A stretch of DNA of 64,000 nt from Phytohabitans sp036906915. Its GTDB lineage: Bacteria; Actinomycetota; Actinomycetes; Mycobacteriales; Micromonosporaceae. The DNA lies in contig NZ_JBAKHX010000003.1 in assembly GCF_036906915.1 (NCBI RefSeq), positions 1 through 64,000 of the forward strand. Reading direction: 5' to 3'. The position numbers were made by a program, and so were the translations under genes. The notes under the pieces were generated by a model, which was not told where the DNA came from, did not search any database, and worked only from the letters and a program-made list of their open reading frames with translations. Positions 1 to 7,393 of the stretch are shown here, in pieces (the first letter of the stretch is position 1; the number at the start of each line of letters is the position of its first letter).

Positions 1-151
1 CCCGTCGCTGCGGACTATCCCCGACAATCCGCCCGAGTTCCTTGCCGCTGCTCTCCTGACCGGAGTACGAAAACTGCCGCTCACCCTCGGTCGGATGACC
101 GGCAAACCGCGCTCGACACCAGCGACCCGGCTGGATGGAACGGAAAACTGA
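1..151 (+). CDS. Cytochrome P450, C-terminal end only (gene enters from the left edge)
   Basis: An open frame starting at base 2 runs to a TGA at 149-151 with no start inside the window. Its first 30 or so codons match the last part of the complete P450 that follows (bases 1264-1350), with most differences at synonymous positions. It is therefore the C-terminal tail, after the haem-binding loop, of a second P450. It ends with a longer tail than its neighbour (about 18 extra residues). The next gene begins about 14 bases later, so the two were probably co-transcribed tandem duplicates. The haem motif lies outside the window. Confidence 0.85.
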   Translation, partial: PSLRTIPDNPPEFLAAALLTGVRKLPLTLGRMTGKPRSTPATRLDGTEN

Positions 152-165
152 GGGAGGTGCGGGCT

Positions 166-1359
166 GTGTGGAGAACTCACGAGACACAGTTCTGGCTGCG
201 CGGAGAGCAGCCTGAGAAGCCGGTCTGCTTTGACGAGTCGGCGGGCCTCTGGCATGTCTACGGCTATCCGGAGGTGCAGGCCGCCCTCGCCGATCCCGCG
301 ACATTCTCCTCCGACCTTCTCCGGATCACCCCCGAACATCGCCGGCCCAGGGCCGAGGGCAAGGACGTGTCCCTGGACGGGATGATCACCCTGATGGACC
401 CTCCCCAGCACACCAAGCTGCGGAAGTTGGTCACCGCTGCGTTCGCGCCCAGAGCCGTCGCCAGTCTCGAACCCCAGATCGCGGCCCTCACGAACGAGCT
501 ACTCGACGAGGCAGGCACGGAACGGTTGGAGCTCGTCACCGACTTGGCCTTCCCGTTGCCGGTCATCGTGATCGCTGACATCCTCGGCGTGCCGAGGGAG
601 GACCGCGACCTGTTCCAAAAATGGGTGGCCGGGATGTTCGAGCGCAATAATCAGCCCTCGCAGTTGGAACAGAGCGAGGAGCGAAGGCAGGAGGTGCAGA
701 AGCACACAGACAGCATGCTGCAATTCCGGGCCTATATCGCTGAACATGCTGCCGAGCGGCGCAAGAAGCCCCGCGAGGACCTGCTCACCACGCTGGTCGT
801 AGCCGAAATAGATGGTAAGCCCCTGACCGACGACCAGGTAGTGAACTTCGCGTTTCCGCTGCTGATCGCCGGGCACCTCAATACCACTATGTTGCTCGGC
901 AACACCGTCCTTTGCCTGGACGCGTTTCCCGAGGTGCAGGACCGGGTCCGGGCCGACCGTTCGATCATTCCGGCGGTGATCGAGGAGTCGATGCGGTTCC
1001 TCACGCCTTTCGCCGCGCTGAGCCGGGCTACCACGCGTGAGGTCGAACTCGGTGGCGAGAAGATCCCCGCCGACCAGATGCTCATGGTCTGGCTAGCCAC
1101 CGCAAACCGGGATCCACGCGTGTTCCCAAACCCGGACACCTTCGATCCCAGCCGTGGCTCCAGCGCCCATGTGGCGTTTGGCTGGGGGATCCACTTCTGC
1201 CTGGGCGCCTTGCTGGGCAGGGTGGAGGGCAGGGTGGTGCTCAACATCCTGCTCGACCGGTATCCGTCGCTGCGGACTATCCCCGACGAACCACCCGAGT
1301 TCCTTGCTGCTGCTCTACTGACCGGGTTGCGAAAGCTGCCGCTGAGGCTCAGCCGATGA
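166..1359 (+). CDS. Cytochrome P450 monooxygenase
   Basis: This is a soluble bacterial class I P450 of about 397 residues, the usual family length. It would activate O2 with electrons from a ferredoxin; its substrate is unknown. Landmarks are the I-helix AGHLNTT (about residues 235-241), the K-helix ExxR in EESMR (about 274-277), and the haem loop FGWGIHFCLG with the axial Cys near residue 345. The usual acidic residue of the I-helix is not evident: the stretch reads GHLNTT instead of a form like GHETT. GTG at 166 is preferred because GGGAGG at 152-157 lies 8 bases upstream; GTG at 157 would overlap that site. A paralogue lies immediately upstream and an exporter downstream, which hints at a small secondary-metabolism or detoxification unit. 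No reductase gene is nearby. Confidence 0.93.
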   Translation: MWRTHETQFWLRGEQPEKPVCFDESAGLWHVYGYPEVQAALADPATFSSDLLRITPEHRRPRAEGKDVSLDGMITLMDPPQHTKLRKLVTAAFAPRAVASLEPQIAALTNELLDEAGTERLELVTDLAFPLPVIVIADILGVPREDRDLFQKWVAGMFERNNQPSQLEQSEERRQEVQKHTDSMLQFRAYIAEHAAERRKKPREDLLTTLVVAEIDGKPLTDDQVVNFAFPLLIAGHLNTTMLLGNTVLCLDAFPEVQDRVRADRSIIPAVIEESMRFLTPFAALSRATTREVELGGEKIPADQMLMVWLATANRDPRVFPNPDTFDPSRGSSAHVAFGWGIHFCLGALLGRVEGRVVLNILLDRYPSLRTIPDEPPEFLAAALLTGLRKLPLRLSR

Positions 1360-1540
1360 CCCCGACCCCACCAGCGGGCGGGCCAATGTCATCGAACTCG
1401 TGCGTTGGCCAAGGCCGGGGGTGACCGGCGAGGGACCGGAATTGCAGGGTCGACCCCCGGTCGATTGGGACGGCTCCCGCACGGTACGACCCTCAGCAGG
1501 CCGTTTATGCCCTATTTTGGGTCGCCGCGAGGGTGGTCCG

Positions 1541-2764
1541 ATGCCGGTCCCTCTCTGGCGAAACCGCGATTTCCTCCTGTTGTGGACGGGTCAGGTCGCG
1601 TCGACGCTCGGCACCCGGATCAGCGGCCTTGCGTACCCGCTGCTCGTGCTGGCCGTGACCGGCTCACCGGCGTGGGCCGGCCTGGTGGCGTCCGCGCAGG
1701 CAGCCCCGTTCCTGATCTGGTTTCTGCCGGCGGGTGCCCTGGTTGACCGCTGGCCCCGCAAGCGGATCATGCTCGCCGCCGACGCCGGCCGGGCGGTCGC
1801 CCTGGCGTCGGTCGCGGTGGCCGTGGTGCTCGGGCGGATCACGATCGGTCACCTCATGGTCGTGGCTTTCGTCGAGGGGACGCTGTTCGTCTTTTTTCTG
1901 CTTGCCGAGACCGCCGCCCTGCCGCACGTGGTACCGAAATCCCAGTTGCCAGCGGCGATCGCCCAAAACCAGGCCCGCGACCAGGGTGCCGACCTGGCCG
2001 GTCAGCCCCTTGGTGGTTTGCTCTTCGGGTTGGGTCACGCGATGCCGTTCGCTGCCGACGCGGTGTCCTACGTGGTGGGCTTGGCCCTGATCGTCCCGAT
2101 CCGGCGGAGCCTGGGGGAGGAGCAGGTAGCGCAGCGCCGCCACCTGCTGGCGGAGATCTCCGAGGGCGTCCGCTGGCTGTGGCGCCAGGACCTCCTGCGC
2201 GCCCTTGTGGCGATCGCGTCGGCTGGCAACCTCGCTTTCAGTGCCCTCGGCCTGACCATCATCGTCCGCGCCACCGACCTCGGCGCTTCCTCGGCCGCTG
2301 TCGGTGTTCTCCTTGGCCTGTTCGGCGTGGGCGCGATCGCCGGCGCTCTGGTGGCCCCGCCGGCCCAGCGCCTCGTCGCCCCGAAGGTGATCATGCTCGG
2401 CGCCCTGTGGTGGTGGGTCGCGCTACTGGTGGCCTTGGCCCTGGCCCCGACCGTGTTCGTGCTGGGCGCGGTCTACACGGTCGGTGCCTTGATGGGTCCG
2501 ATCTTCAACACCACCAATGCCGCCTACCGCTACGTCCTGACCCCCGATCGGCTCCAGGGCCGCGTCAACGGCGTCTCCCGAATGATCGGCTGGGGCGCCC
2601 GCCCTGTCGGCGCCCTCCTCGGCGGCATATCCCTGGGAACCCTGGGCGCGGTGTGGACCTTCGCCGCCCTGGCGACGTGGCTGGCCATCGTCGCGGCGGC
2701 GTCGACGGCGAGCCGGCAGATCAGGCGGATCCCGAGGCTGGAAACGCTTAGTAGTGCATCTTGA
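1541..2764 (+). CDS. MFS transporter, DHA3/EntS-like drug or siderophore exporter
   Basis: The 407-residue protein has about twelve hydrophobic helices, typical of a proton-driven major facilitator. The N-terminus (NRDFLLLWTGQ) and the loop motif LVDRWPRKRIML between helices 2 and 3 are characteristic of the MFS_3 exporter group related to enterobactin and macrolide exporters. ATG at 1541 follows a purine-rich GAGGGTGG. A longer reading from 1400 would add a non-membrane tail and is unlikely. The gene lies 180 bases after the P450 and its last 17 bases overlap the end of a broken opposite-strand gene. The cargo cannot be told from sequence. Confidence 0.85.
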   Translation: MPVPLWRNRDFLLLWTGQVASTLGTRISGLAYPLLVLAVTGSPAWAGLVASAQAAPFLIWFLPAGALVDRWPRKRIMLAADAGRAVALASVAVAVVLGRITIGHLMVVAFVEGTLFVFFLLAETAALPHVVPKSQLPAAIAQNQARDQGADLAGQPLGGLLFGLGHAMPFAADAVSYVVGLALIVPIRRSLGEEQVAQRRHLLAEISEGVRWLWRQDLLRALVAIASAGNLAFSALGLTIIVRATDLGASSAAVGVLLGLFGVGAIAGALVAPPAQRLVAPKVIMLGALWWWVALLVALALAPTVFVLGAVYTVGALMGPIFNTTNAAYRYVLTPDRLQGRVNGVSRMIGWGARPVGALLGGISLGTLGAVWTFAALATWLAIVAAASTASRQIRRIPRLETLSSAS

Positions 2765-3106
2765 GCACCTTGTCGTGCGCCTCGTCGCTCGGCGACGTGA
2801 TCTCACAGACCAGCCGCACCGCCTCGACCGGTGCGACCACCACATCCAAGTCGAACGGCGATGTGATCACGATGTCTGGGATCAGTATCCGGCCCCGCTT
2901 CAGCCGGAGATTGAGGGGCCCGAGGACACGGAACTCCCGGGCCCGGGCCGGCAGATGAACTAGCTCGGAGGAGATGACCTGGTGCAAGACGCTTGCGAAC
3001 GGACTTATGAAGAGAGATCCATCGATGATGGCTCGATGCGGTCCTTGGTCTCGCCGAGGGCAAGGTACTCCTCCTCGGTCCACGCGCCGTGGTCGGTGGG
3101 GATCAT
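2748..3106 (-). pseudogene. Uma2-family (DUF820) nuclease, frameshifted and 3'-truncated
   Basis: On the minus strand an ATG at 3106 starts a reading frame typical of the actinobacterial Uma2 family (MIPTDHGAWTEEEYLALGE...). After about 27 codons it slips frame. The second frame continues with IDGSLFISP, then IPDIVITSPFDLD, then VRLVCEITSPSDEAHDKVLKMH, all family hallmarks. The shift lies near 3023-3031, where CATCATC replaces the expected single CTCATC. The frame then stops directly after KMHY, where family members normally continue for about 60 more residues including the rest of the catalytic core. The gene is therefore broken twice and should not make an active nuclease. Its end overlaps the MFS gene end, which suggests a deletion junction. 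Confidence 0.8.
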
Positions 3107-3319
3107 GGCTGTCACTGTCACCTCCCGAGGTCGCGAGACCGGAACTCTTGGCACAAGCCTTCCATGGGCTCCTACCGGCGTGTCGCGGTATAAAAGTTCT
3201 CTTGCACATCGAGGGCCGCGGGGCGAGGGCCCATCGAAACCGAGTCGTAACGACGTAGAATATTTTCAGTCTTCGCAGCTCGTTGTAAGTTCTCTACGAA
3301 CGAGTGCGGAGGAGGCCCG

Positions 3320-4339
3320 GTGCGACCAGTCGGCGACGGCCCATATCTGCAGGTCCGCGACCTGCGGGTGCGGTTCGACACCGAAGACGGCGTGGTGCGC
3401 GCGGTGGACGGCGTCTCGTTCTCGGTCGAGCGCGGCAAGACTCTCGGCATCGTCGGTGAGTCGGGCTCCGGCAAGAGCGTCACCAGCCTGGCGGTGCTCG
3501 GACTGCACGATCCCAAACGCGCCCGGACCAGCGGCGAGATCCTGATCGGTGGCCGCGACATCGTGGGGCTCGCCGAGGAAGAGGTGCGCCGCCTGCGCGG
3601 TCGCGACGTGGCGATGATCTTCCAGGATCCGCTCTCCGCCCTGCACCCGTACTACACCGTCGGCCGCCAGATCGCCGAGGCGTACCGGGTGCACCACTCG
3701 GGCGCGACCCGGCGCGAGGCGCGACACCGCACAGTGGAGATGCTCGACCGGGTGGGCATCCCCCAGCCGGAACGCCGGGCCGACCAGTACCCGCACGAGT
3801 TCTCGGGTGGCATGCGGCAGCGCGCCATGATCGCGATGGCCCTGGTGAACGACCCCGACCTTCTGATCGCCGACGAGCCGACCACCGCGCTCGACGTGAC
3901 CGTCCAGGCGCAGATCCTCGACCTGCTGAGCGACCTTCAGGACGATTTCGACTCCGCGATCATCTTGATCACCCACGACCTCGGGGTGGTGAGCCAGGTC
4001 GCCGACGAAGTGCTGGTCATGTACGGCGGTCGGGTGGCCGAGCACGGCAGCGCCCAGCAGGTGCTCCGCCGGCCACAGCACCCGTACACCTGGGGGCTGC
4101 TCTCCAGCGTGCCCTCGCTGCACGGCGACGCGGACGCGGACCTCGTGCCCATCCGGGGCAACCCGCCCAGCCTGATCAACCTGCCCTCGGGCTGCGCGTT
4201 CCACCCGCGCTGCCCGCACGCGACCGACCGCTCCCGGGACGACGTGCCCGACCTGCTGCCGGCGGCAGAGCCCGGCCACCTGGTGGCCTGTCACCTTCCG
4301 GAGCCCGACCGCCTTCGGCTCTACCAGGAGGCCCGATGA
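3320..4339 (+). CDS. oppD: Oligopeptide/dipeptide ABC importer ATP-binding protein, OppD/DppD type
   Basis: This 339-residue cytoplasmic ATPase powers peptide import with the partner ATPase encoded next. Visible motifs are Walker A GESGSGKS (about residues 46-53), the Q-loop near IFQDPLSAL, the signature SGGMRQR, Walker B LLIADEP and the ALD D-loop. The C-terminal oligopeptide-transporter extension contains PSGCAFHPRCPHA, a cysteine-bearing motif of this subfamily. GTG at 3320 has a strong GGAGGAGG four bases upstream. The stop overlaps the next ATG (ATGA), indicating translational coupling. It is the first gene of a five-gene operon. The substrate (peptides or nickel-like ligands) cannot be fixed by sequence alone, but the binding protein favours peptides. 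Confidence 0.92.
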   Translation: MRPVGDGPYLQVRDLRVRFDTEDGVVRAVDGVSFSVERGKTLGIVGESGSGKSVTSLAVLGLHDPKRARTSGEILIGGRDIVGLAEEEVRRLRGRDVAMIFQDPLSALHPYYTVGRQIAEAYRVHHSGATRREARHRTVEMLDRVGIPQPERRADQYPHEFSGGMRQRAMIAMALVNDPDLLIADEPTTALDVTVQAQILDLLSDLQDDFDSAIILITHDLGVVSQVADEVLVMYGGRVAEHGSAQQVLRRPQHPYTWGLLSSVPSLHGDADADLVPIRGNPPSLINLPSGCAFHPRCPHATDRSRDDVPDLLPAAEPGHLVACHLPEPDRLRLYQEAR

Positions 4340-5328
4340 GCCTGCTCGCCGTCGAGGGGTTGACCAAGCACTTCCCGGCCCGCGGCGGCGTGGTGCGGGC
4401 AGTCGACGGGCTGGACTTCGCCGTACGCGCGGGGGAGACGCTCGGCCTGGTCGGGGAGTCCGGCTGCGGCAAGACCACCACCGGGCGGATGCTGGTGCGC
4501 CTGCTGGAGCCGACCAGCGGGCGGATCATCTTCGAAGACCGCGACATCACGCACGTGGGTCGCCGCGCGATGCGCCCGCTGCGACAGGACCTCCAGATAA
4601 TTTTCCAGGACCCGTACGCGTCGCTGAATCCCCGGCACACCGTCGGCAGGATCGTCGCTATGCCGTTGACGGTCAACGGGATCCGGCCGCCGGGCGGGGT
4701 GAAGAAGCGGGTCCAGGAGCTGCTCGAACTGGTCGGCCTCAACCCCGAGCACTACAACCGGTACCCGCACGAGTTCTCCGGCGGCCAGCGGCAGCGGGTG
4801 GGTATCGCCCGCGCGCTCGCGTTGCGCCCCAAGCTGATCGTGGCCGACGAGCCGGTCTCGGCGCTGGACGTCTCGATCCAGGCCCAGGTGATCAACCTGC
4901 TGCGGCAGCTGCAGCGCGACCTCGGGCTGGCGTTCGTGTTCATCGCGCACGACCTGGCCGTGGTGCGGCACTTCTGCCAGCGGGTGGCGGTGATGTACCT
5001 GGGTCGGATCGTCGAGATCGGCGAGCGCGCCGAGATCTACGAGCGTCCCCGGCACCCGTACACGCGGGCGCTGCTGTCCGCGATACCCGATGTGGCGAAG
5101 CTCGGCGAGTCGCAGGGGCGGATCAGGCTCTCCGGCGACGTGCCCACGCCGATGAACCCGCCGTCCGGCTGCCGGTTCCGGACCCGCTGCTGGAAGGCCC
5201 AGGACATCTGCGCCAAGGAGGAACCGCCGCTGGCGGCGGGCGTGGCGTGCCACTTCCCGGAGGGAAGCCAGGAGCTCAGCCCGGAGGGAAGCCAGGAGCT
5301 CAGCCCGGAGGGAGGGAAGCTGTCGTGA
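4336..5328 (+). CDS. oppF: Oligopeptide/dipeptide ABC importer ATP-binding protein, OppF/DppF type
   Basis: This is the second ATPase of the importer, 330 residues. Walker A GESGCGKTT lies near residues 40-48, the signature is SGGQRQR, and Walker B LIVADEP is followed by SALD. The C-terminal Opp extension has PSGCRFRTRC. Its start overlaps the oppD stop by four bases. The last 20 or so residues are unusual: the peptide EGSQELSP is repeated because a 24-bp unit is tandemly duplicated at the DNA level. This tail lies beyond the conserved domain, so activity should be unaffected. The end overlaps the next start as GTGA. It probably acts as a heterodimer with OppD at the membrane. Confidence 0.92.
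   Translation: MSLLAVEGLTKHFPARGGVVRAVDGLDFAVRAGETLGLVGESGCGKTTTGRMLVRLLEPTSGRIIFEDRDITHVGRRAMRPLRQDLQIIFQDPYASLNPRHTVGRIVAMPLTVNGIRPPGGVKKRVQELLELVGLNPEHYNRYPHEFSGGQRQRVGIARALALRPKLIVADEPVSALDVSIQAQVINLLRQLQRDLGLAFVFIAHDLAVVRHFCQRVAVMYLGRIVEIGERAEIYERPRHPYTRALLSAIPDVAKLGESQGRIRLSGDVPTPMNPPSGCRFRTRCWKAQDICAKEEPPLAAGVACHFPEGSQELSPEGSQELSPEGGKLS
5256..5313 (+). repeat. 24-bp tandem repeat inside the oppF 3' end
   Basis: A 24-base unit (cccggagggaagccagg plus agctcag) occurs at 5256-5279 and 5280-5303, and a third partial copy runs into the ribosome-binding region before oppC. It stays in frame (8 codons) and encodes the EGSQELSP repeat. Each unit carries Shine-Dalgarno-like GGAGGGAAG and CAGGAG stretches, so the array places several such sites upstream of the oppC start. 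Confidence 0.85.
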
Positions 5329-6320
5329 GCCTTTCCCCCGAGATAGTCGAGCCGGTGCAGGCGACCGATCCCGTACCGGTTGAGCGCGGCGTCGTCGGCC
5401 GCTCGCCCGGCCAGCTTGCCTGGAGGCGGCTCCGCCGCGACCGCACCGCGGTGATCAGCGGCTGCACGCTGCTGGTCCTCGTGCTCGTCGCCCTCGCCGC
5501 ACCGCTGATCGAGGCGCTGTACGGCGTCGGGCCCCACGACGAGTTCAAGCACCTACTGACCCGGCGCGGCAGCATCCCGCTCGGGTACGCCGGCGGTGTC
5601 AGCGCCGACCACTGGTTCGGCATCGAGCCGGGAACGGGCCGCGACATCTTCATCCGCATGGTGTACGGGCTGCGCACCTCGCTCTTCATCGCGCTGGCGT
5701 CCGCCCTGGTCACCGCCGCGATCGGGGTGACCGCCGGCATCGTCGCGGGCTACCTGGGCGGCTGGGTCGACGCGGTGATCAGCTGGATCACGGACTTCGC
5801 CCTCGCGCTGCCGTTCCTGATCTTCGCCTTGGCCGTCATGCGCCCGGTCGAGCTGCGCTTCTACGGCCCGCGTGAAGAGGTGCCGACGTGGTTCCGGGTG
5901 GCCGTACTGATCGCGATCTTCGCGGCGTTCGGCTGGACCAGCACCGCCCGCCTGGTACGCGGACAGGTGATCTCGCTGCGCGAACGTGAGTTCGTCGAGG
6001 CGGCCCGGGCCAGCGGCGCCGGGCTGGGACACATCCTGTTCCGGCAGCTCCTGCCGAACCTGTGGGCGCCGATCCTGGTGTCGTTCTCGCTGGCGGTGCC
6101 GGCGTACGTCACGGGTGAGGCGGCGCTGTCCTTCCTGGGCATCGGCATCGTCGACCCGACTCCCGACTTCGGCGCCATGATCTTCCGGAGCATCGCCTAC
6201 CTACAGACCGACCCGGCATACGTCTTCTTCCCCGGAGTCACGATCTTCGCGCTCGTGCTGGCCTTCAACCTCTTCGGCGACGCGCTGCGCGACGCGCTCG
6301 ATCCGAAGTCGTCCCGCTAG
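5325..6320 (+). CDS. oppC: Oligopeptide/dipeptide ABC importer permease, OppC/DppC type
   Basis: This is an inner-membrane subunit of about 331 residues with roughly six membrane helices. It has an N-terminal cytosolic stretch, a first helix around TAVISGCTLLVLVLVALAAPL, and the EAA-loop sequence EAARASGAGLGHILFRQLLPN that contacts the ATPases. The GTG at 5325 overlaps the oppF stop (GTGA) and follows the purine-rich GGAGGGAGGGAAG. A longer reading into oppF would only translate its repeat tail. The long periplasmic segment after helix 1 (GVGPHDEFKHLL...) is normal for the OppC class. It is co-transcribed and paired with OppB. Confidence 0.92.
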   Translation: MSLSPEIVEPVQATDPVPVERGVVGRSPGQLAWRRLRRDRTAVISGCTLLVLVLVALAAPLIEALYGVGPHDEFKHLLTRRGSIPLGYAGGVSADHWFGIEPGTGRDIFIRMVYGLRTSLFIALASALVTAAIGVTAGIVAGYLGGWVDAVISWITDFALALPFLIFALAVMRPVELRFYGPREEVPTWFRVAVLIAIFAAFGWTSTARLVRGQVISLREREFVEAARASGAGLGHILFRQLLPNLWAPILVSFSLAVPAYVTGEAALSFLGIGIVDPTPDFGAMIFRSIAYLQTDPAYVFFPGVTIFALVLAFNLFGDALRDALDPKSSR

Positions 6321-6328
6321 AGGTCGCC

Positions 6329-7315
6329 ATGATCCGATTTTTGATCAAGAGGTTGCTGTCGGTCTCGCTGACGCTGTTCGCGGTCAGCGTGGTGAGCTTC
6401 CTGATGTTCTTCGCGCTGCCGAAGGACCCGGTCGCCGGCATGTGCCCGAAGAACTGCAACGCCGAGCGCCTGGAGCGGGTACGCCAGGAGCTGGGCCTGC
6501 GCGACCCGAAGGTCGAGCAGTACGCGGCGTACATGAAGGGGATCTTCGTCGGGCGCGACCTCGGCAGCGCCCAGGGCGGCAAGTGCGAGGCGCCGTGCCT
6601 CGGGTACTCGTACGTCAACAGCGAGGCGGTCACCGACACCCTCGGCCGGGTGCTGCCGGTGACGCTCAGCATCGTGATCCCGGCGGCCATCCTGTGGCTG
6701 CTGCTTGGCGTCGGGCTCGGCATGCTCTCCGCACTGCGGCGGGGCACGCTGCTCGACCGGCTCGCCATCGGCTTCTCGCTCACCGGCGCCTCGATGCAGC
6801 TGTACTTCGTCGGTGCGCTGTTGCTGCTGATCTTCACGTACCAGCTCAAGCTCGTGCCGGTGCCGCACTACACGTCCATTCTGGACAATCCGCTCGACTG
6901 GGCGAGCGGCCTGGTGCTCGCGTGGATGGCGCTGGCGTTCCTGTTCTCGGCGATCTACGCGCGGCTGGCCAGGGCACAGATGCTGGAGACCCTCTCGGAA
7001 GACTTCGTGCGCACCGCGCGGGCCAAGGGTCTCGCGAAACGCACGGTGTACGGCCGGCACGCGCTGCGCGCCGCGATCACGCCGCTGGTGACGATCGCCG
7101 GCCTCGACGTGGGCGCGGCGCTGGGCGGCACGGTGATCACCGAGACCACCTTCGGCATCCAGGGACTCGGGCGTACCGCGGTCTACGCCGTCCGCGGCGG
7201 CGACCTTCCCATGATCATGGCCACCGTTCTGATCGCGGCGGTCTTCGTCGTGGTCGCGAATTTCGTGGTCGACCTGCTCTACGCGGCCATCGATCCGCGC
7301 GTCCGATTGTCATAG
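6329..7315 (+). CDS. oppB: Oligopeptide/dipeptide ABC importer permease, OppB/DppB type
   Basis: This 328-residue membrane subunit has an N-terminal amphipathic start (MIRFLIKRLLSVSLTLFAVS) and about six helices. The EAA-type loop reads TARAKGLAKRTVYGRHALR. It begins eight bases after oppC with AGAGGT upstream. OppB-class proteins normally have this short N-terminus followed by a large external loop. Here that loop holds several cysteines (CPKNC and CEAPC) that could form extracellular disulfides. It forms the channel together with OppC. A strong hairpin lies between this gene and the binding-protein gene, suggesting differential mRNA stability. Confidence 0.92.
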   Translation: MIRFLIKRLLSVSLTLFAVSVVSFLMFFALPKDPVAGMCPKNCNAERLERVRQELGLRDPKVEQYAAYMKGIFVGRDLGSAQGGKCEAPCLGYSYVNSEAVTDTLGRVLPVTLSIVIPAAILWLLLGVGLGMLSALRRGTLLDRLAIGFSLTGASMQLYFVGALLLLIFTYQLKLVPVPHYTSILDNPLDWASGLVLAWMALAFLFSAIYARLARAQMLETLSEDFVRTARAKGLAKRTVYGRHALRAAITPLVTIAGLDVGAALGGTVITETTFGIQGLGRTAVYAVRGGDLPMIMATVLIAAVFVVVANFVVDLLYAAIDPRVRLS

Positions 7316-7317
7316 GG

Positions 7318-7370
7318 GGTGTCTGATGGATCTTGTGGTGCCGCAGCTCCGTGAAGATCCATCAGGCATC
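7318..7370 (+). promoter_or_regulatory. Strong intergenic hairpin between oppB and oppA
   Basis: Bases 7323-7334 (CTGATGGATCTT) are the exact reverse complement of 7354-7365, with a 19-base loop. G-U and Watson-Crick pairs extend the stem outward for about five more pairs. The hairpin starts three bases after the oppB stop and lies upstream of the oppA ribosome-binding site GGGGAGG. There is no T-run, so it is not a classical terminator. By analogy with intergenic stems in other ABC-importer operons it may be a 3'-end stabiliser or partial attenuator that raises binding-protein yield. Confidence 0.75.
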
Positions 7371-7393
7371 GCCTCACCCCAGGGGAGGTACAG

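Noticed and set aside
157..2764. Natural-product gene cluster edge
   Set aside because: Only two P450s and an exporter are visible; no core synthase lies in the window, so a cluster cannot be claimed.
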